Shown in pieces: positions 59,937-64,000 of a stretch of DNA of 64,000 bases. The position numbers were made by a program, and so were the translations under genes. Positions within the stretch are counted from its first letter, which is position 1; each line of letters starts with the position of its first letter. The notes beneath the pieces were generated by a model, which did no database searches, was not told the DNA's origin, and was given only the letters and a program-made list of their open reading frames with translations. This stretch comes from Mycolicibacterium sp. CR10 (GTDB taxonomy: Bacteria > Actinomycetota > Actinomycetes > Mycobacteriales > Mycobacteriaceae): assembly GCF_005222675.1 (NCBI RefSeq), contig NZ_STGE01000029.1:1-64000 (forward strand), given 5' to 3'.

Positions 59937-61034
59937 ATGGACTTCCGGTACAGCTCCGAACACGACGATCTGCGCGCGTCCGTGCGCGGGTTCCTGCACG
60001 GGTTCGCTCCCACCCGGCGGGTGCGCGAGGTCGCAGCGGCCGACGGACACGACCGGCAGCTGTGGCGACGGCTGTGTTCCGAACTCGAGCTACCCGGCCT
60101 GCACCTTGCCGAGGAGGACGGCGGCGCAGGCGGCACCCTCGTGGAGGCGGCCATCGTCTTCGAGGAACTCGGAAGGGCGCTCACCCCGGTGCCGCTGGCA
60201 TCAACGGTGTTCGCGATCGAGGCGGTACGGCGCCTGGGCGACCACGAGCAGCGCGCCAGGCTGCTCCCCGGCCTGCTGTCCGGCGACCGGATCGGCGCGC
60301 TCGCCGCAGCCAGCCACGATGTCACCGACGCCGCCGCGGCGACGATTCGTGCCGACCAGATCGCCGGTCGGACCGTGCTTTCCGGCGAGTATGCGCCGGT
60401 ACTGCACGGCCACGTCGCCGATCTGTTCGTGGTACCCGCGGTGGCCGACGGTGTCGTGTCACTTCATGTCGTGGCCGGCGATGCCGCGGGAGTCACGGCC
60501 GAGCGGTTGCCGTCGTTCGACGCCACCCGGCCGGTCGCCCGACTCCGGCTCTCGCATGCCCGAGCCGAGCCTCTGGTCGCGGGTTCGTCCGACGATATCG
60601 AGCGGGTGCTCGACACCGCTCGGGTACTGCTGGCCGCAGAGATGCTCGGTGGCGCCGAGGCATGCCTGGCGATGGCGGTCGAGTATGCCTGCGGCCGAAC
60701 ACAGTTCGAGCGGCCGATCGGCTCGTTCCAGGCGGTGAAACACGCCTGCGCCGAGATGGCGATCGAAATCGACGCCACCCGGGCCGCGGTGATGTTCGCC
60801 GCCATGAGCGCGACGGACCCCGACGAGCTGCGGATCACCGCCCCGCTGGCCAAGGCGCAGGCCGCGGACACATTCACGCTGTGTGCCGGCTCCGCCATCC
60901 AGGTCCACGGCGGCATCGCCTTCACCTGGGAGCACGACATGCACCTGTACTTCCGCAGAGCCAAGACCACCGAGGCACTGTTCGGCGGCAGCGCACGACA
61001 CCGCGCCCTGCTCGCCGACCGCGTGGGCCTCTAG
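59937..61034 (+). CDS. Acyl-CoA dehydrogenase (FadE), smaller subunit
   Basis: A 365-aa FadE paired with the preceding one. R-T-Q-F-E-R-P-I-G-S-F-Q-A-V-K-H is the typical helix of the C-terminal domain and I-Q-V-H-G-G-I-A-F-T-W-E-H-D the end motif. The middle domain is short and lacks the T-E-P-x-x-G-S-D motif, which fits the FAD-poor partner of a heterotetramer. ATG follows the previous stop by one nt, so the subunits are made in equal amounts. Confidence 0.9.
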   Translation: MDFRYSSEHDDLRASVRGFLHGFAPTRRVREVAAADGHDRQLWRRLCSELELPGLHLAEEDGGAGGTLVEAAIVFEELGRALTPVPLASTVFAIEAVRRLGDHEQRARLLPGLLSGDRIGALAAASHDVTDAAAATIRADQIAGRTVLSGEYAPVLHGHVADLFVVPAVADGVVSLHVVAGDAAGVTAERLPSFDATRPVARLRLSHARAEPLVAGSSDDIERVLDTARVLLAAEMLGGAEACLAMAVEYACGRTQFERPIGSFQAVKHACAEMAIEIDATRAAVMFAAMSATDPDELRITAPLAKAQAADTFTLCAGSAIQVHGGIAFTWEHDMHLYFRRAKTTEALFGGSARHRALLADRVGL

Positions 61035-61057
61035 ACCTCACTCGAGAGGAGCCAACG

Positions 61058-64000
61058 ATGAACACGGGGATCACCCTCAGCGATGTGCTCACCCGGCACG
61101 CACTCATTCGACCCGAGGCGTGCGCCCTGGTCGACCCGCGGCGCCGGTGTACGTACGGCGAGCTCGACCAGCGAGTGTCCCGACTGGCCGGGGCGCTGGC
61201 GGCGCGTGGCGTGCAGGCCGGTGACCGGGTCGCCGTGCTCGGGCTCAACAGCATCGAGCTCGTCGAATCCTGGCTCGCCGCACTGCGTCTGGGCGCCATC
61301 GCGGTGCCGGTGAACTTTCGACTGGCCGGCGACGAGATCGCCTACGTGCTCGCTGACAGCGGAGCGGCAGCCGCTGTCGTCGACGTTGCGCTCGAACCCG
61401 TCGTGGCACAGGCGCGATCGAAGACGCCGGCGCTACAGACGGTGGTGACCATCGGCGGCGATCTGGAGCAGGTCCTGCGCGCCGCGGACCCCCGGCCGCC
61501 CGAGTTGGCAGTCGCAGACGATGCGCCTGCGTTCATCATGTACACGTCGGGCACCACAGGCTTCCCGAAGGGCGCGGTGCTCACCCACCGCAACCTCTAC
61601 CTGCACGCCTTCAGTTCGGTTGCCACGCTGGGTCATCGAGACGACGACGACTGTTGGATGGCCGTGGCACCGCTGTTCCACACGGCGGGAGTTTCCGGGA
61701 TGCTGCCGATGTTCCTCACCGGCGGCAAGGTCGTCATTCCGCCGTCCGGCGGCTTCGACCCCGACGCCACGGTTGCGACCATCGTCGACGAACGGGTCAC
61801 CTCGTGCTGGATGACCCCGGCGCAGTGGCAGATCGTGTGCGCACTACCGGACCTCGCGGCACGGGACTTCTCGCGCCTCTGCCGGGTGTGGTGGGGAGCG
61901 GCACCGGCATCGAAGACGCTGCTGCGCACCATGATCGACACTTTCGACGGCGCCGAGATCATCGCGGCGTTCGGACAGACCGAGTGCAGTCCCATCACCT
62001 GCCTGCTCCGCGGGGAGGACTCGATCCGCAAGCTCGGCTCGGTGGGCACCCCGATGCTCAACGTCGAAGTCCGCGTCGTGGACGAGGAGATGAACGACGT
62101 CGCCCAGGGCGAGGTCGGCGAGATCGTCTATCTAGGCCCGCTGGTGATGCAGGAGTACTGGAACAAGCCCGCCGAGACCGCCGAGGCGTTTCGCGGCGGC
62201 TGGTTTCACTCCGGCGACCTCGTCCGTCGAGACGAGGACGGCTACGTGTACGTGGTCGACCGCAAGAAGGACATGATCATCTCGGGCGGCGAGAACATCT
62301 ACAGCGCCGAGGTGGAGAACGTCGTCGCAGCGCACCCCAAGGTCGCCGAGGTCGCGGTCATCGGGGTACCCGACCCGAAATGGGGTGAGACGCCGGTGGC
62401 GGTGATCGTGCCGCACGACCACGCCGATCCGCCCACCGACGCTGAGATCGAGGCGCACTGCCGCGCGCAGCTGGCCCACTACAAGCGTCCGCGACACCTC
62501 GTGATCGTCGAGGCGCTGCCCCGCAACCCCGGGGGCAAAGTCCTCAAGGGCAGGCTGCGCGACAAGTACGCCGCGATGGCGTCCTACAGCGCGGGCCCCA
62601 CCGACACTGAGCTGCTCGACGAGACGATCGGCGCGAACTTCGAGCGCACCGCGGCAACATATCCCGACACCGAGGCGCTCGTCGATGTGCCCAGCGGGCG
62701 GCGGTGGACCTACGCCGAACTCGACGCCGAAATCGACACCGTAGCCAAGGCGTTGATGGCCAGCGGCCTCGAGCAGGGCGACCGAGTCGGGATCTGGGCG
62801 CCCAACTGCCCGGAATGGACGGTCCTGCAGTACGCCACCGCGAAGATCGGCGCGATCCTGGTGACGATCAACCCCGCCTATCGCACCCACGAACTGGCCT
62901 ACGTGCTCCAGCATTCCGGTGTCCGGCTGCTGGTGTCGGCGGTCGACTTCAAGATGTCGGATTACCGCGCCATGGTCGCCGAGGTGCGTTCCGAGGTCCC
63001 CGAACTGGCCGAGGTGCTGTTCCTGGGCACCGAGGACTGGGAATCGCTGAGGGAGCGAGCCGGTCGGATCGCCGACAGCGAGCTACGCTCGCGGGCAGCG
63101 AGTTTGACAGCCGATGATCCGATCAACATCCAATACACTTCGGGCACAACGGGTTCACCCAAGGGTGCCACGCTGTCGCACCGCAACATCCTCAACAACG
63201 GCTACTTCGTGACCGACCTCATCGACTTCGGCCCCGGCGATCGGCTCTGTATACCGGTGCCGTTCTACCACTGCTTCGGGATGGTGATGGGGAACCTGGG
63301 TTGCACCACCCACGGGGCCACGATGGTGATTCCGGCTGCGGGTTTCGATCCGGGCGCCACATTGGCTGCCGTCGAAGCGGAACGCTGCACGGCGCTCTAC
63401 GGGGTGCCGACCATGTTCATCGCGATCCTCGGACAACCCGACCTCGCCGAACGCGACGTGTCCTCGTTGCGGACCGGGATCATGGCCGGCTCCCCCTGCC
63501 CGGTGGAAGTGATGAAGCGCTGCGTCAACGAACTCAACATGACCGAGGTCGGCATCGCCTACGGCATGACCGAGACGTCGCCGGTGTCCTGCCAGACCCG
63601 CATCGTGGACGACCTCGAACGTCGCACCGCGACCGTCGGCCGTGCACATCCCCACGTCGAGGTGAAGGTCGTCGACCCCGATACCGGCAGCACCGTCACG
63701 CGCGGGACGCCCGGCGAGTTCTGCACCCGCGGCTACTCGGTGATGCTCGGCTACTGGGGCGACGACCAGAAGACCCGCGAGGTCATCGACGACGACGGGT
63801 GGATGCACACCGGAGACCTGGCGGTGATGCGCGACGACGGATACTGCACGATCGTCGGACGCATCAAGGACATGGTGATCCGCGGCGGCGAGAACGTGTA
63901 TCCGCGTGAGATCGAGGAGTTCCTGCACACCCACCCCGACATCCACGATGTCCAGGTGATCGGGGTGCCCGACGAAAGATTCGGTGAAGAAATCTGCGCC
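61058..64000 (+). CDS. Tandem acyl-CoA ligase fusion (two FadD modules), 3' partial
   Basis: One uninterrupted frame of at least 981 codons, running off the window. Residues 1-506 are a complete ANL-family acyl-CoA synthetase: Y-T-S-G-T-T-G-F-P-K-G near residue 165, G-Q-T-E-C-S, S-G-D-L near residue 385 and the C-terminal catalytic Lys in N-P-G-G-K-V-L-K. Without a stop it continues at Met507 into a second ligase: Y-T-S-G-T-T-G-S-P-K-G near residue 692, Y-G-M-T-E-T-S-P, T-G-D-L and G-G-E-N-V-Y. Met507 is exactly where a separate second gene would start. The first ATG has GAGAGGA upstream. It is last in the operon as far as visible and would activate the substrate (or two substrates) to CoA thioesters. 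Confidence 0.88.
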   Translation, partial: MNTGITLSDVLTRHALIRPEACALVDPRRRCTYGELDQRVSRLAGALAARGVQAGDRVAVLGLNSIELVESWLAALRLGAIAVPVNFRLAGDEIAYVLADSGAAAAVVDVALEPVVAQARSKTPALQTVVTIGGDLEQVLRAADPRPPELAVADDAPAFIMYTSGTTGFPKGAVLTHRNLYLHAFSSVATLGHRDDDDCWMAVAPLFHTAGVSGMLPMFLTGGKVVIPPSGGFDPDATVATIVDERVTSCWMTPAQWQIVCALPDLAARDFSRLCRVWWGAAPASKTLLRTMIDTFDGAEIIAAFGQTECSPITCLLRGEDSIRKLGSVGTPMLNVEVRVVDEEMNDVAQGEVGEIVYLGPLVMQEYWNKPAETAEAFRGGWFHSGDLVRRDEDGYVYVVDRKKDMIISGGENIYSAEVENVVAAHPKVAEVAVIGVPDPKWGETPVAVIVPHDHADPPTDAEIEAHCRAQLAHYKRPRHLVIVEALPRNPGGKVLKGRLRDKYAAMASYSAGPTDTELLDETIGANFERTAATYPDTEALVDVPSGRRWTYAELDAEIDTVAKALMASGLEQGDRVGIWAPNCPEWTVLQYATAKIGAILVTINPAYRTHELAYVLQHSGVRLLVSAVDFKMSDYRAMVAEVRSEVPELAEVLFLGTEDWESLRERAGRIADSELRSRAASLTADDPINIQYTSGTTGSPKGATLSHRNILNNGYFVTDLIDFGPGDRLCIPVPFYHCFGMVMGNLGCTTHGATMVIPAAGFDPGATLAAVEAERCTALYGVPTMFIAILGQPDLAERDVSSLRTGIMAGSPCPVEVMKRCVNELNMTEVGIAYGMTETSPVSCQTRIVDDLERRTATVGRAHPHVEVKVVDPDTGSTVTRGTPGEFCTRGYSVMLGYWGDDQKTREVIDDDGWMHTGDLAVMRDDGYCTIVGRIKDMVIRGGENVYPREIEEFLHTHPDIHDVQVIGVPDERFGEEICA

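Noticed and set aside
58547..60325. Long leftward frame (592 codons) opposite the FadE genes
   Set aside because: Antisense to two well-supported acyl-CoA dehydrogenases; no recognisable domain or ribosome-binding site.
1..64000. CRISPR arrays, rRNA genes, prophage or plasmid replication genes
   Set aside because: No regularly spaced repeats, no rRNA sequence and no phage or replication proteins were seen.

Overview
The window is high-GC actinobacterial chromosome, most likely a fast-growing Mycobacterium (Mycolicibacterium-type). The supporting markers are a WhiB3-like regulator, a complete yrbE-mce operon, an rpfE-mobA-korB-korA block in the order I recall from M. tuberculosis, the GlgE glucan pathway, a mycobacterial class II aldolase and many FadE/FadD proteins. 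No RNA gene or CRISPR array was found. The right end is inside a gene and the left end looks like the edge of an IS21-type element.

Layout. 1-3.8 kb: accessory edge with IS-end-like direct repeats, a HEAT-like protein, a WhiB3 paralogue, a DUF3263-like protein, a frameshifted membrane-protein remnant and a degenerate acyl-CoA dehydrogenase coupled to a small unknown gene. 4.0-11.7 kb: glycerol regulon. glpF-glpK-glpD-glpX run leftward; divergent from them an IclR regulator is coupled to a second glycerol kinase, with three 17-bp palindromes between the two units. 11.8-14.5 kb: DUF2252 protein and fba, divergent. 14.5-15.9 kb: gene-poor debris (STAS-like and transposase fragments). 15.9-23.2 kb: glucan and maltose-1-phosphate genes glgB (broken by one in-frame amber codon), glgE, glgM, glgC and a truncated phosphoglucomutase; the glgM-glgC-pgm' part looks imported. 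23.3-30.3 kb: FAD monooxygenase, two Rpf proteins, mobA, korB and korA. 30.6-36.7 kb: LacI regulator and PfkB kinase divergent from a PhyH dioxygenase-Gfo/Idh-IolE-Gfo/Idh operon whose genes overlap by 4 nt, probably for an inositol-like polyol. 36.6-39.6 kb: GAF-LuxR regulator, P450 and an NTF2-like protein.

39.6-64 kb: a continuous lipid or terpenoid/steroid-type uptake and degradation island. An eight-gene yrbEA-yrbEB-mceABCDEF importer is divergent from a regulator with two TetR DNA-binding domains. Next comes a leftward redox operon: luciferase-like oxidoreductase, an 845-aa fusion of ferredoxin, ferredoxin reductase and flavin hydroxylase, epoxide hydrolase, flavin reductase, a RibBA-like protein with degenerate active sites, and an SDR. 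A divergent rightward beta-oxidation operon holds enoyl-CoA hydratase, two acyl-CoA dehydrogenases and one open reading frame that contains two complete acyl-CoA ligase modules.

As a system, the Mce complex would import a hydrophobic substrate, the two ligase modules would make its CoA thioester, FadE pairs and the hydratase would run beta-oxidation, and the fused monooxygenase, epoxide hydrolase, luciferase-like enzyme, P450 and SDR would oxidise the skeleton. The substrate cannot be read from the sequence.
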